From: JBDKVA01 sp039679375
Lineage (GTDB): Bacteria; Bacillota; Clostridia; Acetivibrionales; DTU013
Direction of reading: 5' to 3'
Assembly (NCBI GenBank): GCA_039679375.1
Contig: JBDKVA010000097.1
Coordinates: 1 to 12,475 of the forward strand
DNA: 12,475 nucleotides
In this document: positions 7,209 to 12,475 of the stretch, piece after piece
Position numbering within the stretch: position 1 is the first letter of the stretch
Layout: the number at the start of each line of letters is the position of its first letter
Made by a program: the position numbers and the translations under genes
The notes under the pieces: model-generated
The model's input: only the letters and a program-made list of their open reading frames with translations
What the model was told of the DNA's origin: nothing
Database searches by the model: none

Positions 7209-7673
7209 TTAGCATTTCTCCTTTTCAGTTTTATTTATCAAATCCTCTATAATTCCGGCGGCGCATCTTACCAATTCGGCGCATGGACGCTTATTATAAT
7301 ATTCGTCCGTACGCAGCTCAGGATCGGGAATGTCAGGTCCGGCGCCCAGCCCTAGAAGCTCCCTGCATATTATTGAATTGTTTTCCGCCCTGAATCGCGA
7401 GGCGAGGTCCTGTATCAGTCTGTAGTGTGCTGCTTTGGCCTTGCAGTCCTTTGGATCGGTGTATCCGTATTTCATTCCCGCCACTGCAAACATACCGCTG
7501 ACCGCGCCGCAAACCTCACGAAGCCTTCCCATTCCGCCGCCAAAGGAGGAGGATAGTTTTAAAGCCGTCTCAAAATCAATGCCCAAGTCCTCACAAAAAG
7601 CTGCGAATACTGACTGCGCACAATTATATCCCTGCTTAAACAGTTCCATGGCACGCTGCGAATGATTAATCAA
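7209..7673 (-). CDS. C_GCAxxG_C_C-family putative redox protein
   Basis: A 154-aa cysteine-rich protein with Cys at 18, 27, 55, 77, 103, 131, 137 and 154. The segments GYNCAQSVFAAF, FGGGMGRLREVCGAVSG and the late C-x5-C pair match the C_GCAxxG_C_C family, which is found mainly in anaerobes and is presumed to act in redox or metal chemistry. It begins with TTG at 7673; GGAG lies 7 nt upstream, inside the last codons of mrp, and only 4 bp separate the genes. Exact role unknown. Confidence 0.88.
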   Translation of the reverse strand: MINHSQRAMELFKQGYNCAQSVFAAFCEDLGIDFETALKLSSSFGGGMGRLREVCGAVSGMFAVAGMKYGYTDPKDCKAKAAHYRLIQDLASRFRAENNSIICRELLGLGAGPDIPDPELRTDEYYNKRPCAELVRCAAGIIEDLINKTEKEKC

Positions 7674-7677
7674 AATA

Positions 7678-8529
7678 TCACTCCGTTTTTTTTAGAATTT
7701 TCTCAATTTTCTCCGCACCATTAACTAAATAATCGTTGTTGAACCTTTCAAATTCACCCTTATCAGCAAGCTGTGCCATGACCGGATCAACCGGTACCTT
7801 ACCAAGGACATTAAGACCAAGGTCTTTTGCAGTTTCCGTCAGGCTGCTCTCACCAAACAGCCTGATTTCCTTTCCGCAGTCCGGGCATTTAACATAACTC
7901 ATGTTTTCAACAACCCCTAAAACAGGAATGTTCATCTGTTTTGCCATGTTGTATGCCTTTTTTACGATCATGGAAACAAGCTCCTGGGGTGAAGTTACTA
8001 TCACGATTCCATCCAGTGGGATTGATTGGAATACGGTAAGCGGTACATCCCCCGTTCCGGGCGGCATATCAATAAGCAGAAAATCCAGCTCCCCCCATAT
8101 TACATCGGTCCAGAACTGCTTGACGGTGCCCGCAAGCAGAGGACCTCTCCAAATTACCGGCGCATCTGCCTGGTCAAGCAACAAATTGATAGACATAATA
8201 CGGATATCGTTGTGCGTTTTTACAGGAAAAATCCCCAGATCGCTTCCCTGCGCTTTTCCGGTAATGCCAAACATTTTGGGGATAGAAGGGCCGGTAATAT
8301 CGGCATCCAGAATGCCTACACTATACCCCTTTCTTTTCAATAAAATGGATAACATGGCAGTAACCAAAGATTTCCCTACTCCGCCTTTTCCACTTACAAT
8401 ACCGATAACTTTCTTTATGGAATTTAATTCATTCGTTTCTTCCAGAAAGCTTTTGGAATCCTTTTCACATCCTTCACAGGATTCCTTACTGCATCCGCTA
8501 TCTGAACAGGTCTTATTTTTATCCGGCAT
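7678..8529 (-). CDS. mrp: Mrp/NBP35-family iron-sulfur cluster carrier ATPase
   Basis: A 283-aa P-loop ATPase of the Mrp/ApbC/NBP35 type, which binds a 4Fe-4S cluster between two subunits and passes it to apoproteins. Walker A GKGGVGKS is at 47-54, DADITGPSIPKMFG and IDMPPGTGD follow, and the cluster-binding CPDC (Cys215, Cys218) is intact. The N-terminus adds Cys8, 13, 18 and 21 (CX4CX4CX2C), like the extra N-terminal cluster site of NBP35 proteins but with different spacing. Unlike Desulfovibrio MrpORP, no NifX domain is fused; separate NifX genes follow. First gene of the operon, with AGGAG 10 nt upstream and a consensus-like promoter overlapping a palindrome. Confidence 0.93.
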   Translation of the reverse strand: MPDKNKTCSDSGCSKESCEGCEKDSKSFLEETNELNSIKKVIGIVSGKGGVGKSLVTAMLSILLKRKGYSVGILDADITGPSIPKMFGITGKAQGSDLGIFPVKTHNDIRIMSINLLLDQADAPVIWRGPLLAGTVKQFWTDVIWGELDFLLIDMPPGTGDVPLTVFQSIPLDGIVIVTSPQELVSMIVKKAYNMAKQMNIPVLGVVENMSYVKCPDCGKEIRLFGESSLTETAKDLGLNVLGKVPVDPVMAQLADKGEFERFNNDYLVNGAEKIEKILKKTE

Positions 8530-8592
8530 CTTTCGTCAACTCCTAAACAAAATAATTTGGATTCTCTAACTCATTAGCCATTAAATAAGCAA

Positions 8593-8612
8593 TTGTGGGC
8601 TTATGCCCACAA
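8593..8612. promoter_or_regulatory. Candidate operator at the mrp operon start (perfect inverted repeat)
   Basis: TTGTGGGCTTATGCCCACAA: two perfect 8-bp arms around a 4-base centre. It covers the predicted transcription start of the mrp operon, about 6 bp downstream of the -10 box, a classic repressor position. A near copy is at 8797-8814. DUF134 protein is the obvious candidate to bind it. It could also fold as an RNA hairpin at the 5' end of the message. Confidence 0.7.
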
Positions 8613-8617
8613 CATTT

Positions 8618-8646
8618 ATTTTAGTACAATTATGAGCATATGTCAA
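8618..8646 (-). promoter_or_regulatory. Promoter of the mrp-nifX-minD operon
   Basis: Minus strand TTGACA (8646-8641), 17 bp, TAAAAT (8623-8618). The predicted start falls in the palindrome at 8593-8612, leaving a leader of about 80 nt before the mrp ATG. The bases TTGACATATGC are identical to those at the DUF134 promoter. Confidence 0.8.
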
Positions 8647-8670
8647 TATTATAACCAAAACAATTTAAAA

Positions 8671-8690
8671 TCTTAGGGCATCTTAGGGCA
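8671..8690. repeat. Tandem duplication of a 10-bp unit
   Basis: TCTTAGGGCA occurs twice in direct tandem, upstream of the mrp promoter's -35 box. No function is evident; 10 bp equals about one helical turn, so a duplicated protein contact is possible but speculative. Confidence 0.8.
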
Positions 8691-8741
8691 TCGAGTCCCC
8701 GTGATTTTAGCCGGATTTGTCAGCAAATGGCCATTAATAAG

Positions 8742-8786
8742 AAAAAACAAGGCCAAAAAGATTTGATCGCTTTTTTGTCCTTGTTT
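8742..8786 (-). terminator. Intrinsic terminator of the DUF134 gene
   Basis: Inverted repeat AAACAAGG (8745-8752) and CCTTGTTT (8779-8786), extended inside by AAAAAG/CTTTTT around a 9-base loop. Read on the minus strand the stem is followed by a T-run (complement of the six A at 8742-8747). It lies 67 bp past the DUF134 stop and separates that gene from the mrp promoter. Confidence 0.75.
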
Positions 8787-8796
8787 CTCAGTTCAA

Positions 8797-8814
8797 TGTG
8801 GGCTACCGCCCACA
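8797..8814. promoter_or_regulatory. Second candidate operator, in the 3' untranslated part of the DUF134 gene
   Basis: TGTGGGCTACCGCCCACA: 7-bp arms around a 4-base centre, with the same arms as the site at 8593-8612. It sits between the DUF134 stop and its terminator, about 200 bp from the first site. Looping between the sites or a pause-hairpin role is possible; neither is shown. Confidence 0.6.
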
Positions 8815-8852
8815 ACAGTTACTAATATGTTTTTTCACTTTAATACAATTTG

Positions 8853-9329
8853 CTACTCAATGCTTTTGCCATGCCGCCAGCAGTATCTACGGCAAAACTT
8901 TCCTTTGCAGTTCTGCCCGCAGACAATCTTAGTTGATCCGCAGCCAGGACAAGAGTATTCTCCATTTTTTATGGATTCCAGATTCTCGTAACTTTCCATC
9001 CAATCCTTGCCGCAATCCAAACACCTTACAGGACAAATATTGCGGGTGAAATTTCCGCCCTCTATGTGAATAATCTTTCCGTTTACAAGGCTGTCGGCGA
9101 TTTTTTCCCTTGCAGACAAAAGGATGCGCTGAAATGTCGGACGCGACACCTCCATCTTTTCGGCGCATTCTCCCTGTTCCAGGCCTTCCAAATCCTTAAG
9201 ACGTATCGCCTCCAGCTCCTCTAGCTTCAATATGTTCTCCGGCACCTCTGCAATATCTTTTTCCGATGGTACGAAGTATGGGATTGTGGGAATATTCTCA
9301 ATTTTTCTCCATTTTGTTGGTCTTGCCAA
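8853..9329 (-). CDS. DUF134-family DNA-binding protein, probable regulator of the mrp/nifX operon
   Basis: A 158-aa protein starting ARPTKWRKIENIP, the family signature, so translation most likely begins at the TTG at 9329 (giving MARPTK). The TTG at 9338 directly abuts GCGGGG, which places that sequence 9 nt before 9329. Residues about 35-85 form a sigma-70 region-4-like helix-turn-helix (EAIRLKDLEGLEQGECAEKM, VSRPTFQRILLSAREK). The C-terminal half has nine Cys (99, 103, 106, 127, 130, 137, 141, 146, 150), probably a metal or Fe-S binding sensor. DUF134 genes commonly neighbour Mrp and NifX genes in anaerobes. Binding to the TGTGGGC palindromes is my inference. Confidence 0.88.
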   Translation of the reverse strand: MARPTKWRKIENIPTIPYFVPSEKDIAEVPENILKLEELEAIRLKDLEGLEQGECAEKMEVSRPTFQRILLSAREKIADSLVNGKIIHIEGGNFTRNICPVRCLDCGKDWMESYENLESIKNGEYSCPGCGSTKIVCGQNCKGKFCRRYCWRHGKSIE

Positions 9330-9478
9330 TAAAATCAACCCCGCTTTATCTTACTCACTTTATTATATTTGAAAATATAAACTTTTAAACAGATGCTAAG
9401 CAGCTTGTTCCTTGTATAGTTTTATAATGAGCGGTTTATTAATGCTTTCCCTCAAATTTAAAAAACATTACATAGACA

Positions 9479-9507
9479 AGTATATAAATATTATTGGCAT
9501 ATGTCAA
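9479..9507 (-). promoter_or_regulatory. Promoter of the DUF134 gene with overlapping CATATG palindrome
   Basis: Minus strand TTGACA (9507-9502), 17 bp, TATACT (9484-9479). The start of the DUF134 gene is about 145 bp downstream, so the leader is long; it contains an 18-bp AT-rich hairpin at 9363-9380. The -35 box is part of TTGGCATATGTCAA (9494-9507), a palindrome apart from one base pair. GCATATGTCAA is shared exactly with the mrp promoter (8636-8646). Confidence 0.72.
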
Positions 9508-9597
9508 CAATAAACAGGACAAAGATTCAGGACTGACCTATCGTCCTCACCCTCCTTAAAGGCGTGGCTCTCAGGCACTTCTATCACATATATAAAC

Positions 9598-9750
9598 CTA
9601 TTTCTTATTATTTTTGATATAAACATTTAACGCTTGTATTGCTTTTAATGATGCAATAATAACTGTAATATAAAGCATAAATTCTAAAATTGCTTTAATA
9701 ATGTTTAACCAAAGAACTCCCCCTAAAACAATCCCTCCTGCACTTTGCAT
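9598..9750 (-). CDS. Small (50 aa) membrane protein of unknown function
   Basis: Read from the ATG at 9750 on the minus strand to TAG at 9598-9600. The product begins MQSAGGIVLGGVLWLNIIKA, continues with a hydrophobic stretch (LEFMLYITVIIASLKAIQAL), and ends in a basic YIKNNKK tail. One or two membrane helices are expected. AAGGGG lies 10 nt before the ATG. It follows a GC-rich, hairpin-forming leader and is isolated from neighbours by about 270 bp on each side. I do not recognise the family. A type I toxin-like peptide or a regulatory membrane peptide are possibilities with no direct support. The region after it (9508-9597) holds only a small AGGAC/GTCCT hairpin at 9529-9547. Confidence 0.65.
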   Translation of the reverse strand: MQSAGGIVLGGVLWLNIIKAILEFMLYITVIIASLKAIQALNVYIKNNKK

Positions 9751-9820
9751 TGTAATAATTCCCCTTCAATTATTTCGCTTTAACCTACGTATACGCTAAG
9801 TATACCTTTTACAATGATGT

Positions 9821-9903
9821 ATGTCGCACTCCCCAACCGCACGGCGGAGTCAAGGCCGAGACTATTGAAAGCCTATCTCGTCTCTGCCCGTTCCAGAGCT
9901 TTC
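9821..9903 (-). ncRNA. Candidate structured RNA leader upstream of the small membrane protein
   Basis: In 9828-9898, 42 of 71 bases are G or C, against 14 of 60 in 9901-9960. Possible stems: CTCTG/CAGAG (9882-9886 with 9894-9898), GAAAGC/GCTTTC enclosing it (9867-9872 with 9898-9903), GAGAC/GTCTC (9858-9862 with 9880-9884, which competes with the first), and ACTCC/GGAGT (9828-9832 with 9846-9850). Overlapping alternatives suggest a switch, but folding was judged by eye only. A weak promoter, TTGACG at 9949-9944 with an AT-rich -10 region, lies upstream in the right direction. It does not match any riboswitch consensus I know. Confidence 0.4.
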
Positions 9904-10017
9904 CTATCTATATCTTTTATATATGTTATATATGAATTTTTGCCGTCAATATAACCGTTAATATTATATCAAAATTTTTCTGCAAGTTCCATTTCCAAAA
10001 GTCTATACACCGCGGCC

Positions 10018-10725
10018 CTATATATTCAACTGGTTAAGGTTCCTTATCACGCTGTGACTCCTGCATGTTAGTTTCCTGTATACATATAATCCAGGATTTC
10101 TACATAATAAAATTGTCTTAATTCCTAATCTACTTGCACCTTCACAATTTTTTATATTATCATCAATGAATACGGCTTCATTAGGAGTTACATTAAGCTC
10201 CTCCAATGCAGTTTTATACATTAACTCATTAGGTTTTGCCACTCCAATTTTGCTTGAAATAATAAATGATGTAAAATAGTCTCTAAGCCCTGCCCTTATA
10301 AATACATTTTCTAGTGAAGGCCATGCATCAGACACAATTGCCAATTTATACGTCTGGCTTAAAGTAGAGATTACACTCCCAGCATCTTTAAAAAACTCAT
10401 ATTTTTTATGATTATAAACCAAATCCTTTGTAATGCATTCTATCTTCTCTTCATCCAAACCTAATTCGGGTAAACACTCTGAAAAAATTTTGTAATACTC
10501 AAGAAAATATGAAAATTCCTCTTCTTCATTCTTAATCATATTCTGACCGGAAATATATCTTCCAGCTTTCTTGAATGCACTTTTCACTTTTTTTATCGGT
10601 ATTGAATTGTATTTCTTTTTATCTACATAAATAAAGAAGTCCGGTGGAATAAACCAATGTCCTGTAGCCGGTTTATTTAAGACTCTTCCTGAATCAAATA
10701 AGATCGCTTTCGTAACCTCGTTCAT
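10018..10725 (-). CDS. HAD-superfamily hydrolase
   Basis: A 235-aa haloacid dehalogenase-like protein, probably a phosphatase. Motif I is FDSGRVL with nucleophile Asp11; the usual second Asp is Gly13, as in YihX-type phosphatases (FDLGNV). Motif II is VSDAWPS (Ser132), motif III Lys164 in GVAKPNELMY, motif IV FIDDN (Asp188, Asp189). Residues about 20-110 form an alpha-helical cap. A very good GGGAGG site lies 5-6 nt before the ATG. It is the last gene of the leftward Nudix-HD-membrane-HAD run, 65 bp after its neighbour. Substrate unknown. Confidence 0.88.
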   Translation of the reverse strand: MNEVTKAILFDSGRVLNKPATGHWFIPPDFFIYVDKKKYNSIPIKKVKSAFKKAGRYISGQNMIKNEEEEFSYFLEYYKIFSECLPELGLDEEKIECITKDLVYNHKKYEFFKDAGSVISTLSQTYKLAIVSDAWPSLENVFIRAGLRDYFTSFIISSKIGVAKPNELMYKTALEELNVTPNEAVFIDDNIKNCEGASRLGIKTILLCRNPGLYVYRKLTCRSHSVIRNLNQLNI

Positions 10726-10790
10726 GTTACCTCCCTGATAATGCTTTGTACTTCAGTGAAATTCTCTCACAATCGGCGCAAAACCGCAGA

Positions 10791-11096
10791 TTATGTTCTT
10801 TTGGAATTATTGTTTTTCAATCTATGCCATTTAGTAAATCCCAATATTAAGAACAGGAATCCAAGCAATATAAAAATAGTATAGACAACAGGGATTATCG
10901 GATGCCCCCAAGGACCAATATATGAAGCGTCTCGCCCACTTTCTTCGAGCATTTGCCAAAATAAATACATAGATATACCGGAACACACTGATGTAGCAAT
11001 TCCTAATATAGCACAAAACATAGGTTTATCTTTAAGAACGATAAAAGCAATACAAAAACACGCAAAAGCAAAAAAGGCAAATATAATAGCTTCCAT
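10791..11096 (-). CDS. Small three-helix membrane protein of unknown function
   Basis: A 101-aa hydrophobic protein starting MEAIIFAFFAFACF. An upstream in-frame ATG at 11144 exists, but GGAGG lies 7 nt before the ATG at 11096, so I choose that start. Predicted helices: about 2-22, 26-48 and 68-88, with a polar loop SGRDASYIGPWGHP between the second and third and a basic tail (KWHRLKNNNSKR). I do not recognise the family. It lies 63 bp after the HD gene and 65 bp before the HAD gene in the same direction. Confidence 0.7.
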   Translation of the reverse strand: MEAIIFAFFAFACFCIAFIVLKDKPMFCAILGIATSVCSGISMYLFWQMLEESGRDASYIGPWGHPIIPVVYTIFILLGFLFLILGFTKWHRLKNNNSKRT

Positions 11097-11159
11097 AATA
11101 CATCCTCCTACCTCAAGTAAAAATATTGATGGTATAACTCCCACTTACACCACTTAATA

Positions 11160-11642
11160 TCATCCTATCAACCCTGCGGTATTCGCTCCAAGCTCAATAA
11201 GTATGTTACTATATCTACTTTGTTCATATTCTTTTACCGGAAAAGATGGATTGTACAAACAATGATGTAATACATCAGCATCTTTCAAAATTTCATCATA
11301 TGGAAGATGTTTTTTGTCTTTATCACTATGTCTCGAAATGGCTGTTGTTATAATGTCAATCTCGCTATTTGTAAACAAATTAATGGATTCAAGAATCTTT
11401 TTTGCTTCAATTGAGCCGATAATAGCATGGTTATCATAGCTTCCCGAAATTACTGCATAGATATCATGTAACATGCCGCAAGCTGATGCAAGTTCAGGGT
11501 CAAGGCCTCTCCTAATGGCTAATATGGCTCCAAAATGAGAAACTCCGTATAGATGTACAAAAAAATATCTTTGTTTATCCCGTTGCACTAGATCTACCAA
11601 CTCATCAACTTTCCGCCGTAAAATTTCTAATCTGTTTTCCAT
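11160..11642 (-). CDS. HD-domain protein, putative metal-dependent phosphohydrolase
   Basis: A 160-aa single HD domain. The signature is MLHDIY (His59-Asp60), with His36 before it, His72 and His105 after it, and KDADVLHH (Asp121/Asp123) as the closing metal ligand region. HD proteins of this size hydrolyse phosphomonoesters or nucleotides; the substrate here is unknown. GGAGG is 6 nt before the ATG. It lies between the Nudix gene and a small membrane protein, with nucleotide or phosphate-ester hydrolases on both sides of the run. Confidence 0.85.
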   Translation of the reverse strand: MENRLEILRRKVDELVDLVQRDKQRYFFVHLYGVSHFGAILAIRRGLDPELASACGMLHDIYAVISGSYDNHAIIGSIEAKKILESINLFTNSEIDIITTAISRHSDKDKKHLPYDEILKDADVLHHCLYNPSFPVKEYEQSRYSNILIELGANTAGLIG

Positions 11643-11725
11643 ACTCTACCTCCGAAAATATAAGTAATCTCCAGTTCACATATGGGGCGATGGTTTTGCG
11701 AAACGTAAGGAGGCGAATGCCGCAC

Positions 11726-12223
11726 TTATTTGCCCAAAGTTGAGATATATTTCTTTAGCGCATCTAAATCCATAGGATAAATCCTTTGCAAATTTTCATT
11801 CAACATCATTTCAATTTGACAAGTTGGAATCCACTTGTAATTTTTAGCTTCACCAGAATGCTCTAAAAGACATCCTTTTACATAACAAATAAATACAAAC
11901 TCCATAATCGGATAATTGCCTTTGATATTTTGAGAGCAGCTAAATGGCATGAAACTAACAACTTGATAATTATCGTAATCATAGACAGAAGTTTTATTTT
12001 CGCCAAGAATTTTAATTACTTCAAGACCTGTTTCTTCTAATATTTCACGTTTTAATGCATCAAAAATATTTTTAAAAGCACGTATTTTTCCTCCAGGAAT
12101 TTCAAGAAGCCCAATTTCATCAGGCGCTTCTGATTTACATCTTTCCTGTAGTAATATATATTCAACATTATCAATTGATTTTAAGATAATTCCTCCAACC
12201 GCTGGTATTGCGAACTGCTCCAT
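11726..12223 (-). CDS. Nudix hydrolase with an altered Nudix box
   Basis: A 165-aa Nudix-family pyrophosphohydrolase (nucleoside diphosphate linked to X). The box runs from Gly45 to Leu67 and ends in the expected REILEETGL (Arg59, Glu60, Glu63, Glu64). In GX5EX7REUXEEXGU the first Glu is replaced by Lys51; the codon is AAA. The catalytic EExG glutamates remain. An ATG at 12238 is in frame, but AGGAGG inside those first codons sits 5 nt before the ATG at 12221-12223, which I take as the start. First gene of the leftward run, with a good promoter upstream. Substrate unknown. Confidence 0.88.
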   Translation of the reverse strand: MEQFAIPAVGGIILKSIDNVEYILLQERCKSEAPDEIGLLEIPGGKIRAFKNIFDALKREILEETGLEVIKILGENKTSVYDYDNYQVVSFMPFSCSQNIKGNYPIMEFVFICYVKGCLLEHSGEAKNYKWIPTCQIEMMLNENLQRIYPMDLDALKKYISTLGK

Positions 12224-12284
12224 AAATTCCTCCTGCATTTATATATAACCAATCCTATTTTCCTTTACCTTTCATAGTCTTATT

Positions 12285-12312
12285 ATTATATTTTACCTCG
12301 TCTCACAGTCAA
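12285..12312 (-). promoter_or_regulatory. Promoter of the Nudix-HD-membrane-HAD run
   Basis: Minus strand TTGACT (12312-12307), 16 bp, TATAAT (12290-12285), about 60 bp before the Nudix start. No other good promoter is seen in the 63-83 bp gaps of the run, so it may serve all four genes. Confidence 0.7.
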
Positions 12313-12379
12313 TAAGTACCTGCACAAAATAAAACACTGTTGCATCAAATATAAAGATGGCGAAGTAACTAAATGCGTA

Positions 12380-12465
12380 TTTCGGTAACATCCGGACACT
12401 AATTCCGGCAACATCCGGACAGCGTTTCGGAATTATCCGGACACCATTTCGGCACATCCGGACAC
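12380..12465. repeat. Four tandem-spaced repeats, probable end of an IS21-like element
   Basis: Units begin at about 12380, 12403, 12425 and 12447, each of the form TTTCGGnAACATCCGGACAC with changes; the core ATCCGGACA is exact in all four. The 22-23 bp period is two helical turns. IS21-family elements carry multiple transposase-binding repeats at their ends, and this would fit. No istA/istB coding sequence is in the window, so the assignment is tentative; a regulator-binding array is the alternative. Confidence 0.5.
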
Positions 12466-12475
12466 CTTGTCGATA

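Noticed and set aside
4515..8529. Nitrogen fixation cluster
   Set aside because: NifX-type domains alone do not show this; no nifH, nifD, nifK, nifE, nifN or radical-SAM nifB gene is in the window.
9821..9840. Group II intron 5' end (GTGCGAC on the minus strand)
   Set aside because: A seven-base match only; no reverse transcriptase gene and no domain V-like hairpin were found downstream.
10726..11725. Integron attC sites between the short genes of the right-hand run
   Set aside because: No GTTRRRY/RYYYAAC pair in the expected arrangement and no integrase gene, so a true integron array cannot be supported.
12380..12475. CRISPR array
   Set aside because: Units are about 20 bp with only 2-5 bp between them and vary in sequence; there are no spacers of 30 bp or so and no cas gene.

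Overview
The window looks like part of the chromosome of an anaerobic, spore-forming Clostridia-type Firmicute. The signs are strong GGAGG-type ribosome binding sites, near-consensus sigma-A promoters (TTGACA, 17 bp, TATAAT-like), some TTG starts, a YpeB-like gene typical of endospore formers, and a Mrp/NifX/MinD-ferredoxin gene set typical of anaerobes. No species can be named from the sequence alone.

Left part (1-4261): a sugar-related region. A GntR/FCD regulator (cut by the window edge) is read leftward from a perfect TTGACA-17-TATAAT promoter flanked by two identical 18-bp palindromic operators, which points to autoregulation. Next is an AraC-type regulator (minus strand), divergent from a cytoplasmic GH29 alpha-L-fucosidase (plus strand). 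A membrane-anchored YpeB-like PepSY protein follows the fucosidase by 37 bp.

Middle (4262-9507): a leftward operon of seven genes: Mrp ATPase, C_GCAxxG_C_C protein, NifX-like protein, two tandem MinD ATPases each carrying two 4Fe-4S ferredoxin motifs, an N-terminally truncated hotdog thioesterase, and a second NifX-like protein. Most junctions are overlapping or abutting. A DUF134 regulator lies upstream with its own promoter and terminator. The content resembles the ORP (orange protein)/Mrp system of Desulfovibrio. Two TGTGGGC-N4-GCCCACA palindromes, one at the mrp transcription start, are the best candidates for the DUF134 operator.

Right part (9508-12475): more AT-rich and accessory-looking. 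It holds an unlisted 50-aa membrane protein with a GC-rich, hairpin-forming leader, then a leftward run HAD hydrolase - three-helix membrane protein - HD-domain protein - Nudix hydrolase (written here from left to right, transcribed in the opposite order) from a TTGACT-16-TATAAT promoter. The window ends in four 22-bp-spaced repeats containing ATCCGGACA, probably the terminal repeats of an IS21-like element or another tandem protein-binding array.

The most interesting items are the ORP-like operon with its candidate operators, the truncated thioesterase locked into that operon by a TAATG junction, and the structured leader with its small membrane protein.
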